This document shows positions 1 through 5,696 of a stretch of DNA of 5,696 bases, one piece after another. Source of the DNA: JACKOD01 sp041591635 (lineage in GTDB: Bacteria; Pseudomonadota; Gammaproteobacteria; Pseudomonadales; Oleiphilaceae); the NCBI GenBank assembly GCA_041591635.1, contig JBFHRO010000210.1, forward strand, positions 1 to 5,696, written 5' to 3'. Position numbers and translations under genes: made by a program. The notes beneath the pieces are model-generated. The model worked only from the letters and a program-made list of their open reading frames with translations. It was not told the DNA's origin and made no database searches. Each line of letters begins with the position of its first letter. Positions within the stretch are counted from its first letter, which is position 1.

Positions 1-1
1 T

Positions 2-361
2 TATCGCCACTACTTTTCAGACTATGCCGCCACAGTCAGCCTCTACGCCGGCCAGTTTTGGGAGCAGGATAGAGGGTTTCGAGTCGATACACGATTCTGG
101 TTTGGCGATCATGCAATGGATTTGTTTTACAAAGATACTGCCAGTAAATATGTAGGGGTACGCTGGGTGATTCCATTAACGCCGATCAGAGATTACAACG
201 GCCCGTATGCTACGGTGCGGGGCCGCGAAGACTGGAATTACAGCATCCAGACGCGAGTCGATCAGGATTCGAATTATCTGGGCTTCGGTAACGCAGCCAT
301 TATGGGAGGCACGCATTATTTGGAACGCACCTACTTTAATGGTTTTCGCTTGGCTGACTAG
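2..361 (+). CDS. YjbH/GfcD/WbfB-family outer-membrane exopolysaccharide protein, C-terminal part
   Basis: The reading frame is open from the first complete codon at base 2 and ends at TAG 359-361, giving the last 119 residues; the 5' end lies outside the window, so the ATG at 116 is internal. The visible part is rich in aromatic and alternating polar/hydrophobic stretches typical of outer-membrane beta strands (SLYAGQFWEQDRGFRVDTRFWFGD, then KYVGVRWVIPLTP). The segments GRDW-like GREDWNYSIQTRVD and the late asparagine/glycine-rich part resemble the end of the YjbH (formerly DUF940) family. Known members are E. coli YjbH and GfcD and Vibrio WbfB, which accompany exopolysaccharide or group 4 capsule secretion and are predicted outer-membrane barrels; their exact biochemical role is not settled. 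Being directly upstream of an SLBB export gene and wzz supports the call. The family assignment is from recalled motif resemblance, and only a fragment is visible. Confidence 0.8.
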   Translation, partial: YRHYFSDYAATVSLYAGQFWEQDRGFRVDTRFWFGDHAMDLFYKDTASKYVGVRWVIPLTPIRDYNGPYATVRGREDWNYSIQTRVDQDSNYLGFGNAAIMGGTHYLERTYFNGFRLAD

Positions 362-370
362 AGGGTGTCA

Positions 371-404
371 ATCCTGGACAGCCCGTTATCCTGAACAGCC
401 TGTC
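371..404. repeat. Imperfect 17-bp tandem direct repeat in the yjbH-SLBB gene gap
   Basis: Two adjacent 17-bp units, 371-387 (ATCCTGGACAGCCCGTT) and 388-404 (ATCCTGAACAGCCTGTC), agree at 14 of 17 positions. They lie in the 100-bp gap just after the yjbH stop and about 60 bp before the next start codon. A roughly helical-turn-and-a-half spacing could suit a DNA-binding protein, but no known operator is recognised, and the repeat may be chance or slippage. Confidence 0.45.
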
Positions 405-461
405 ATCACTGATTTAGTGGCAGCAAACCTAGTTTACAGACATGTATAGCAAGCAGAACTC

Positions 462-3317
462 ATGAGATTTATTACCCCCGTATTTTCCCATTTTTTGTCA
501 CGCGTTTTGGTGTTGATTGCTTTGCTGGCTAGCACCAGTACTTATGCGGTAACGCCAACCCAGGCACAAATTGAGCAGTTCAAACGCCTGCCAAAGCAGC
601 AGCAAGAAGCTATTGCGCGCCAGTATGGCATAGATATGTCTGTTTTGAGTGGTAACACCGCCGCTTCAGCAGAAACCATGGTTGTGACAGAAACGATCGC
701 TTCGCGCTCATTGGAAAAAAACGCTGAAAATGAACGAACGATTGAAAGAACAGCGGCAAAAACCTTGGATACGACAACGCTAAGCGACAAGCAAGAAGAG
801 AAGGTGGTGCAGCAAAAGCTGGAACAATTTGGTTATGAGCTTTTCGCCGGCAGCCCTTCCACCTTTGCACCTGTGACCGATATCCCTGTGTCAATGGACT
901 ACGTGGTTGGCCCTGGCGATACGGTGCAAGTACAGCTTTATGGCAAGGAGAACTCGCAGCTTCAGCTGGCCGTGAATCGGGAAGGGCAGATCAATTTCCC
1001 CAATATTGGTCCATTGAATCTTGCTGGAATGAGTTTTGCGGAAATGAAAACCTTTTTGCAAGACACGGTTGCCCGTCAAATGATCGGTGTCAAGGCAAGT
1101 ATTACGCTGGGTGAATTACGTTCGATTCGTGTGTTTGTTTTAGGTGATGCCCATCGCCCCGGCTCATACACCGTTAGCTCCTTGTCAACCATAACTAATG
1201 CGCTCTTCGTAAGTGGAGGCATTACCAAAATCGGTTCACTGCGCAATATTCAACTCAAACGCAAAGGTGAAGTTATTGCTGCAATGGATCTTTACGATTT
1301 GCTGCTCAAGGGTGATACGCGCGACGACAGACGCCTTCTGCCGGGTGATGTTATTTTTATTCCACCCATTGGGAAGACGGTTGGCGTCGCGGGCGAAGTC
1401 AAGCGGCCGGCTATCTACGAGCTTAAAAACGAGAAGACCGCAGAAGAACTTGTGAACCTGGCGGGTGGTTACCTTGCAACGGCCTATCCGCAGGCATCAC
1501 GAATTGAGCGCATAGACAGCAACGGTAATCGCACCTTGCTCGATATCGACCTGACCAATAGCGCCATGTTAAACACAGTACCCCACAATGGCGATGTTTT
1601 GCAGATATTCTCGGTACTGGAAAAAATGGAAAACGTGGTATTGCTCAAAGGGCATGTCAATAGGCCTGGCGGATTTGCCTGGAAAAAGGGGCTGCGCCTG
1701 AGCGATATCGTTAGTGGTTATGAAGATTTACTGCCTAGTCCCGAATTAAGAATAGGGGTCATAGTGCGTGAATCGGAGCAGGAGCGGAACCTGCAAGTGG
1801 CGTATTTTTCGCCTAAACAGGCGTTGCATCTTCCAAAATCAGCGCATGATCCTCTACTGAATGCGCGCGACACCGTATTGCTGTTTGGTGCCAATCAACC
1901 GCGAGCCGATTTGCTCAGACAAATTCTTGACCAGTTGAAGCAGCAAGTTAGCTATCATGAACCTGCAGCGATAGTGTCTATCCAGGGGCATGCGCGTTTC
2001 GGTGGAGAATACCCTTATCAACCGGGTATGATGCTTAGGGATGTGCTGAATGCGGCGGGGGGGTTAAGTCTCGAGGCTGATCTACAGTACGCCCTTTTGG
2101 TTCGCCGTGCTCACAACAAATCACGTATTTTGGTCGAACAGATTGGTCTTTCGGAAGAGGTACTGGACAAGACAGTTCTGCATGCAGGTGATACCCTGCT
2201 CACCTTCGGGGTGCAGGAGTCGCGCGAAGCTATTCTAAAACCTGTGGTTGAACAGTTGACGGCCCAAGCGAATGATAAAGAGCCGATGCAATTGGTTTCG
2301 GTTGAAGGCAGTGTTCGATTCCCAGGCACTTACCCTCTGACAAATAACATGCAGGTCGAGGATCTGTTGGTTGCAGCAGGTGGCTATGTCGAGAAAGCCT
2401 ACAACCAAAGTGCCGAAATTACCCGTACCAAGGTGGAAACTGGCACGCTAAGAAAAATATATAAACGCCTGCAGTTGGACTTAACTGATCCTTTGGCTTT
2501 GGGCGTTACGCTCGACTCCAGGGATCAGCTATTTGTCAAGAGTATTCCCAACTGGAGTGAGAGCGCAGCCATTACAATTTCGGGCGAAGTGCGCTTTCCG
2601 GGTGTATATCCTATCTACAAAGGCGATAGCCTCTACGATGTGTTGCAACGTGCTGGCGGATTGACTTCTTATGGTTATGCACCGGGCGCCGTATTCACCC
2701 GAGAAGAGCTCCGGCTGCAAGAAGAAAAACGACTGCAGGAGTTACGCGACCGACTGGCAGGGGATATTTTAAAAACGCAGCTCTCGATGCAAAACGATGT
2801 ATCGGCGGATGAGAAAAAAGTGTCAAGCATGCAGGAAGTGGCGCAGGCGCAAGCACTGCTTGCTCAGCTAGATACCACCAAAGCAGTGGGACGCATGGTG
2901 ATCGACTTGCAGCGAGTGTTAAAGGGCGAAGATTCGTATTTGATTGACGTTAAAGATGGCGATCGCCTGTACGTTCCGCAGCAAAATAACGCGGTCACTA
3001 TTATTGGCGAGGTGCAGTACCCTACCTCTCAGCATTACATCAAAGGAAAGAGCCACAAGGACTACTTGAGCCTGAGCGGTGGTTTAACCACCAAAGCCGA
3101 TGATGAACGGGTTTATATAGTGAAAGCCGATGGCAGTGTGAAGTTGCCTTCAACGGGTTTTTTGTTTTTCCCGGGTGCGGGTGAAGTGGTTGACCCGGGC
3201 GATACCATTGTTGTGCCTCTGGACACAGATCGCGTCAATCAACGCATTTTGTGGCGCGATATGAGCCAGATTTTTTACCAGATCGCCTTGGGCGCGGCGG
3301 CAGTGGGGAGCTTTTAA
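462..3317 (+). CDS. SLBB-repeat polysaccharide export protein (OtnA/WbfF-like, Wza superfamily)
   Basis: A 951-residue protein likely to work in the periplasm/outer membrane to export capsule or O-antigen polysaccharide. Residues 1-29 are a signal peptide (positive start, hydrophobic LVLIALLA core, TYA before the predicted cut at 29/30). It holds no lipobox cysteine, unlike E. coli Wza. The polysaccharide-export domain begins near residue 145 with the hallmark YVVGPGD (147-153). About seven SLBB-type units follow, starting near residues 222, 305, 390, 502, 609, 703 and 843, each with a G(D/E/H)xxRPG- or RFPGxYP-like strand and a later AGG or SGG. A charged, probably coiled-coil helix (about 747-805) is inserted between units six and seven. 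The protein ends in a helical segment, ILWRDMSQIFYQIALGAA. It is much longer than Wza (about 380 residues) but in the range of Vibrio OtnA/WbfF-type proteins. The start at 462 is chosen because it alone preserves the signal peptide; no good Shine-Dalgarno site precedes it. It sits just before wzz. Confidence 0.92.
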   Translation: MRFITPVFSHFLSRVLVLIALLASTSTYAVTPTQAQIEQFKRLPKQQQEAIARQYGIDMSVLSGNTAASAETMVVTETIASRSLEKNAENERTIERTAAKTLDTTTLSDKQEEKVVQQKLEQFGYELFAGSPSTFAPVTDIPVSMDYVVGPGDTVQVQLYGKENSQLQLAVNREGQINFPNIGPLNLAGMSFAEMKTFLQDTVARQMIGVKASITLGELRSIRVFVLGDAHRPGSYTVSSLSTITNALFVSGGITKIGSLRNIQLKRKGEVIAAMDLYDLLLKGDTRDDRRLLPGDVIFIPPIGKTVGVAGEVKRPAIYELKNEKTAEELVNLAGGYLATAYPQASRIERIDSNGNRTLLDIDLTNSAMLNTVPHNGDVLQIFSVLEKMENVVLLKGHVNRPGGFAWKKGLRLSDIVSGYEDLLPSPELRIGVIVRESEQERNLQVAYFSPKQALHLPKSAHDPLLNARDTVLLFGANQPRADLLRQILDQLKQQVSYHEPAAIVSIQGHARFGGEYPYQPGMMLRDVLNAAGGLSLEADLQYALLVRRAHNKSRILVEQIGLSEEVLDKTVLHAGDTLLTFGVQESREAILKPVVEQLTAQANDKEPMQLVSVEGSVRFPGTYPLTNNMQVEDLLVAAGGYVEKAYNQSAEITRTKVETGTLRKIYKRLQLDLTDPLALGVTLDSRDQLFVKSIPNWSESAAITISGEVRFPGVYPIYKGDSLYDVLQRAGGLTSYGYAPGAVFTREELRLQEEKRLQELRDRLAGDILKTQLSMQNDVSADEKKVSSMQEVAQAQALLAQLDTTKAVGRMVIDLQRVLKGEDSYLIDVKDGDRLYVPQQNNAVTIIGEVQYPTSQHYIKGKSHKDYLSLSGGLTTKADDERVYIVKADGSVKLPSTGFLFFPGAGEVVDPGDTIVVPLDTDRVNQRILWRDMSQIFYQIALGAAAVGSF
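3305..3310 (+). promoter_or_regulatory. Ribosome binding site of wzz
   Basis: GGGGAG lies nine bases before the ATG at 3320 and inside the last codons of the upstream export gene. It decides the wzz start in favour of 3320 over the in-frame ATG at 3251, which would overlap the upstream gene by 67 bases and has no comparable site. The 2-base gap between stop and start suggests translational coupling. Confidence 0.8.
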
Positions 3318-3319
3318 TC

Positions 3320-4327
3320 ATGAGTGAACCCCATTCACCCGTGCAGCAGGGCGTTCATTCAAGAGGGGCTACGCCAGTGGATAATTTGCCTTATGGTGCG
3401 TCCTGCTGGGCACCACCGCAAGATGAGGAAATCGATCTTCGTGAGCTCTTGAGCAGGTTGTGGGCAGGCAAGTGGTTGATCTTGGCTGTAGCCGGGCTAT
3501 TCGGATTGATAGCGGTTGCGGTGACGCTCCAGATGCCAAATATATATAAGTCTGAGGTGCTGTTGGCGCCGGCAGCGCAAGAGGACAAAGGTGCTCTCGC
3601 AGGGCTTGCTGGCCAGTTTGGTGGGCTGGCAAGTTTGGCCGGTATCAGCATGGGGGGCAGTGGGCTTGATCAAACAACGTTGGCGCTTGAGGTATTGAAG
3701 AGTCGTGCGTTCTTGGCAGAATTTGTGCGAAAACACCAGTTGGAAGTACCCCTGATGGCTGCCAAGCGCTGGGATGCTATTGCTGGACAATGGGAGATCA
3801 ATGAAGAAGCCTACGATACAAAAAACAGCAAGTGGGTTCGTACCGTAAGCCCACCGCTTAAATCAGAGCCTTCGGATCTCGAATTGCACGAAAAATTTGT
3901 CAACGAGGTAATGTCGGTTAATCAAGACAAAAAAAGTGGCCTCGTAAGTTTGAGCGTTTCACTTATGTCGCCAGCAGAAGCCGCGCGGTGGGCGAGTTTG
4001 CTTATTAAAGATTTGAACGAGTATATGCGCGCGCGCGATGTGTCGGAAGCCGAAAAAAGCATTGCGTATCTGAATGCACAGCTTTCAAAAACCTCTTTGG
4101 CAGATATGCAGCAGATTTTTTATCAGTTGATTGAACAACAGACAAGAACCGTTATGTTAGCAAACGTTCGAGGGGAATACGTACTCAAGACTGTTGACCC
4201 AGCTATGACTCCTGAGCGTAAAGACAAGCCTAGGCGGGCGTTTATCTGCTTGATAAGTGGATTATTTGGTATTTTTTTGGCAGTTATTTTTGTATTACTC
4301 AGTTCCGTTGCAGTGTCAAAAAAGTAG
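3320..4327 (+). CDS. wzz: Wzz-type polysaccharide chain-length regulator
   Basis: A 335-residue inner-membrane protein of the Wzz/polysaccharide co-polymerase family, which sets the chain length of Wzy-polymerised O-antigen or capsule. The cytoplasmic N terminus carries the family's EEIDLRELLSRLWAGKW entry (about 36-52), followed by membrane segment 1 (about 52-70) and the typical IYKSEVLLAPA strand. A glycine/alanine-rich stretch follows (about 91-114). The periplasmic part is mostly helical (about 120-290). The proline-containing motif VDPAMTPERKDKPRR (292-306) leads into membrane segment 2 (about 307-330), and only a few residues (AVSKK) remain in the cytoplasm. No Walker A/B motifs or tyrosine-rich tail are present, so it is not a Wzc/Etk-type tyrosine kinase. 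The start at 3320 has a strong Shine-Dalgarno site and follows the export gene by 2 bases, so both are probably in one operon. Whether it regulates O-antigen or capsule length cannot be told from sequence. Confidence 0.93.
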   Translation: MSEPHSPVQQGVHSRGATPVDNLPYGASCWAPPQDEEIDLRELLSRLWAGKWLILAVAGLFGLIAVAVTLQMPNIYKSEVLLAPAAQEDKGALAGLAGQFGGLASLAGISMGGSGLDQTTLALEVLKSRAFLAEFVRKHQLEVPLMAAKRWDAIAGQWEINEEAYDTKNSKWVRTVSPPLKSEPSDLELHEKFVNEVMSVNQDKKSGLVSLSVSLMSPAEAARWASLLIKDLNEYMRARDVSEAEKSIAYLNAQLSKTSLADMQQIFYQLIEQQTRTVMLANVRGEYVLKTVDPAMTPERKDKPRRAFICLISGLFGIFLAVIFVLLSSVAVSKK

Positions 4328-4717
4328 CTCCGGTGTAGCTGTTTTCTCTGTTGTGGCCTATTTAGAGGTGCGCGTGATGTAGTAGTTTTGCCGTCGGAGC
4401 AGAGCATCTAAACCAGCTCGAGAAGTGATCGAAGAGCGATAAGTTGAACTGGTAAACCGATTATCATTTTTTTTGATTGCACTTTGTGCGGTTGCTCCAA
4501 GCCTGGATCTAGCTCATTACTGGCCGAAGAATCAATACGGAAAACTGAAGCGGGGGAGGCAAGTGTTTTCAAAAAATAGCCAATATGAAGGGCTGGTTTG
4601 AGGCTTGAAAGCATTTTATGGCAAGGTGTGTGAGATCTAAATTCGAGAACAAGATTAGCGTGCCATATGAGTTAAAACAAAGGTTGGTTTAAGTCGTTAT
4701 GGCCAAATAAAATAGTG

Positions 4718-4731
4718 GTAGATTGATCTAC
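4718..4731. repeat. Perfect short inverted repeat GTAGAT-TG-ATCTAC
   Basis: Six-base arms at 4718-4723 and 4726-4731 are perfectly complementary around a 2-base centre. The dyad form fits a binding site for a dimeric regulator better than an RNA hairpin, because the loop is too small. It lies in the AT-rich gap; no matching well-spaced promoter or known operator was recognised, so its role is unknown. Confidence 0.4.
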
Positions 4732-4849
4732 TTGTAATGATTGATAACGTGCGATGGTGCTGGGCTTAAGGTCATGGGATTAGATGCCGTATCCATCAGT
4801 TGAATGAAAACATGTCTTCTAATAAATAGCGTAATTGAAGCTTGGTGTT

Positions 4850-4872
4850 ATGCAGGACATCTTGTCTTGCAT
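4850..4872. repeat. 9-bp stem-loop just outside the IS left end
   Basis: Arms ATGCAGGAC (4850-4858) and GTCTTGCAT (4864-4872) pair over nine positions with one G-U wobble around the loop ATCTT. No T-run follows, so it is not a typical intrinsic terminator. It ends three bases before the CTAA target site of the insertion sequence. It may be a remnant hairpin of the host region; function unknown. Confidence 0.45.
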
Positions 4873-4875
4873 TCT

Positions 4876-4879
4876 CTAA
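4876..4879. repeat. Probable IS5-type target site, left copy (CTAA)
   Basis: CTAA fits the YTAR target duplicated by IS5-subgroup elements and lies immediately before the GGAAACG terminus. The second copy would be beyond the right end of the IS, outside the window, so duplication cannot be confirmed here. Confidence 0.6.
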
Positions 4880-4896
4880 GGAAACGCTGCACAAAT
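4880..4896 (+). repeat. Left terminal inverted repeat of the IS (putative)
   Basis: The sequence GGAAACGCTGCACAAAT starts with the GGAA of IS5-type termini and directly abuts the YTAR-type target. The inner limit is a guess because the right repeat that would define it by comparison lies outside the window. Confidence 0.55.
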
Positions 4897-4938
4897 ACGA
4901 AGACATGGGATAATAGGCACATCTTCTCCAGGCAAAGG

Positions 4939-5696
4939 ATGATTTCGGTGTTTCAAAATACGTTTTCTGAAATGGAATATGACGGTAAAAAGAAACGGAC
5001 ACGTCGGGATCGATTTCTGGCTGAAATCGAGAAAGTAACTCCTTGGGTCACACTGATGGAAGTCATTGCCCCCATTATCCGAAGGAAGGTGGTCGAGGTT
5101 GTCAACCGACTGGCCTGGCACGCATGCTGAGAATGTATGTGGCGCAGCAGTGTTTTGGCCTTTCGGACGAAGGCATTGAAGATGCGCTTTATGACAGCCA
5201 GGCTATTCGCCGTTTCGTTGGCATCGATCTGGGGCGAGAACAGGCCCCGGATGCGACAACACTCCTTCGTTTTCGTCATTTGCTGGAAAAGCATGATCTG
5301 ACACGCGCCGTGTTTGCCACCATCAACCTGCACCTTGCGCAGCAAGGTTTGATGTTAAAGGAAGGAACGGTAGTCGATGCGACCATTATTTCTGCGCCCA
5401 GTTCGACCAAAAACCGGGAAGGCAAGCGCGATCAGGAAATGCATCAAACCAAAAAGGGAAATCAGTGGTATTTCGGCATGAAAGCCCACATAGGAATTGA
5501 TGCTGAGTCTGGCTATGGTTCATAGCGTCGAAGGCACCGCTGCCAATGCTAGCGATGTGACGCAAGCGCATAAGTTGTTGTATGGAGAAGAGCAGCATGT
5601 CTTCGGCGATGCAGGGTATCAAGGTGTGGAAAAACGCGAGGAAAACAAAAACAAAAAAGTTGAATGGCATATTGCACTGAGACCGGGTAAACGCAA
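4939..5696 (+). pseudogene. IS5-family transposase, two frameshifts, 3' end outside window
   Basis: A DDE transposase that would cut and join the IS ends. The start ATG 4939 begins MISVFQNTFSEMEYDGKKKRTRR, matching the usual N terminus of IS5 transposases (QxTFAxxEYxxKKRxTRR). The protein is spread over two frames. Bases 4939-5073 read to VIAP; HYPKEGGRG through DAESG continues in the -1 frame (5073-5513); MVHSVEGTAAN to the window end returns to the first frame. The first break fits loss of one C in the run 5069-5073, the second a gained base at 5514-5515 in GGCTATGG. The conserved parts are intact: MLRMYVAQQ, TTLLRFRHLLEKH, GTVVDATII with the first catalytic Asp (5376-5378), APSSTKN, QTKKGNQWYFGMKAHIG, and FGDAGYQG with the second Asp (5608-5610). 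The catalytic Glu lies beyond the window. Unbroken, it would be a normal N-terminal DUF772 plus DDE_Tnp_1 transposase. Confidence 0.88.

Larger units (their letters stand above)
4328..4879. other. About 550 bp without a convincing gene between wzz and the IS
   Basis: All frames are interrupted by frequent stops on the + strand. The longest minus-strand frame (4408-4614, 68 codons) has no ribosome binding site and no recognisable motif. No strong intrinsic terminator (GC-rich stem plus T-run) is seen after wzz. I found no JUMPstart/ops element (GGCGGTAG) on either strand and no tRNA-like structure. Two inverted repeats (4718-4731 and 4850-4872) are listed separately. The stretch could be a long untranslated/promoter region for a downstream gene now separated by the IS, or the decayed remains of a gene. 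Confidence 0.6.
4880..5696 (+). mobile_element. IS5-family insertion sequence, left part
   Basis: The left end is placed at 4880, where GGAAACGCTGCACAAAT follows a CTAA target site. IS5-subgroup elements begin with GGAA and insert at YTAR sites, and their transposase start lies a few tens of bases inside the left end; here it is 59 bases in. The encoded transposase runs in the + direction and continues past the window end, so the right inverted repeat is not visible. IS5 is about 1.2 kb, so roughly two thirds of the element is shown. The transposase frame is broken twice, so this copy is probably not autonomous unless the breaks are sequencing errors. Confidence 0.85.

Noticed and set aside
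207..449. Open frame overlapping the end of the yjbH-like gene
   Set aside because: It is in another frame of a clear YjbH-type coding region, and its translation has no recognisable character.
441..450. Promoter with TATAGC before the exporter gene
   Set aside because: There is no -35 element at suitable distance, and a start from it would leave almost no leader before the ATG at 462.
3251..3319. Upstream in-frame ATG as the wzz start
   Set aside because: It overlaps the exporter gene by 67 bases, adds residues unlike a Wzz N terminus, and lacks a ribosome binding site; ATG 3320 has GGGGAG at good spacing.
4328..4360. Terminator directly after wzz
   Set aside because: Only a 4-base AGCT/AGCT pairing and a mixed T-rich stretch are present; the stem is too weak to call.
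4552..4601. Small 12-codon frame starting GTG 4563 behind GGGGGAGG
   Set aside because: The purine run is too close to the GTG and the peptide is tiny with no supporting evidence.
4408..4614. Minus-strand 68-codon open frame in the gap
   Set aside because: It has no ribosome binding site, no recognisable motif and no neighbour on that strand.
4804..4938. Upstream in-frame ATG as the transposase start
   Set aside because: It lies outside the IS left end at 4880, and its residues do not resemble IS5 transposases; similarity begins at ATG 4939.
5066..5080. Programmed -1 frameshifting at the C run
   Set aside because: The heptamer TGCCCCC does not fit the X XXY YYZ slippery pattern, transposases of the IS5 type with this start are usually a single frame, and a second unrelated break follows downstream; mutation or sequencing error is simpler.

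Overview
The window looks like the edge of a surface-polysaccharide (capsule or O-antigen) locus in a Gram-negative bacterium. An outer-membrane exopolysaccharide protein, an SLBB-domain polysaccharide-export protein and a Wzz chain-length regulator only make sense in a two-membrane envelope. The moderate GC content and the yjbH - SLBB export - wzz order, which recalls the Vibrio wbfB-wbfF-wzz segment and the gfcD-gfcE part of group 4 capsule operons, suggest a gammaproteobacterium. The genus cannot be fixed from the sequence alone.

Layout, all on the + strand. Bases 2-361 are the 3' end of a YjbH/GfcD/WbfB-family gene. A 100-bp gap with an imperfect 17-bp tandem repeat follows. Bases 462-3317 encode a 951-residue secreted SLBB-repeat polysaccharide-export protein. 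Two bases later, behind a strong Shine-Dalgarno site, bases 3320-4327 encode a 335-residue Wzz protein with two membrane segments and no kinase domain. About 550 bp with no convincing gene follow (4328-4879), holding two small inverted repeats. From 4880 to the window end lies the left part of an IS5-family insertion sequence. Its end is placed by a CTAA target site followed by a GGAAACG terminus, and its transposase is broken by two mutually compensating frameshifts (near 5069-5073 and 5514-5515).

How the genes work together (inference from families): Wzz would set polymer length in the inner membrane, the SLBB protein would form or serve the periplasmic/outer-membrane export conduit, and the YjbH-like protein would assist secretion or assembly at the outer membrane. 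Glycosyltransferases, Wzx/Wzy and nucleotide-sugar genes are not in view. The empty stretch and damaged IS after wzz suggest a remodelled locus border. I found no sign of an entirely new system; the most unusual items are the multi-SLBB architecture of the exporter and the doubly frameshifted IS.
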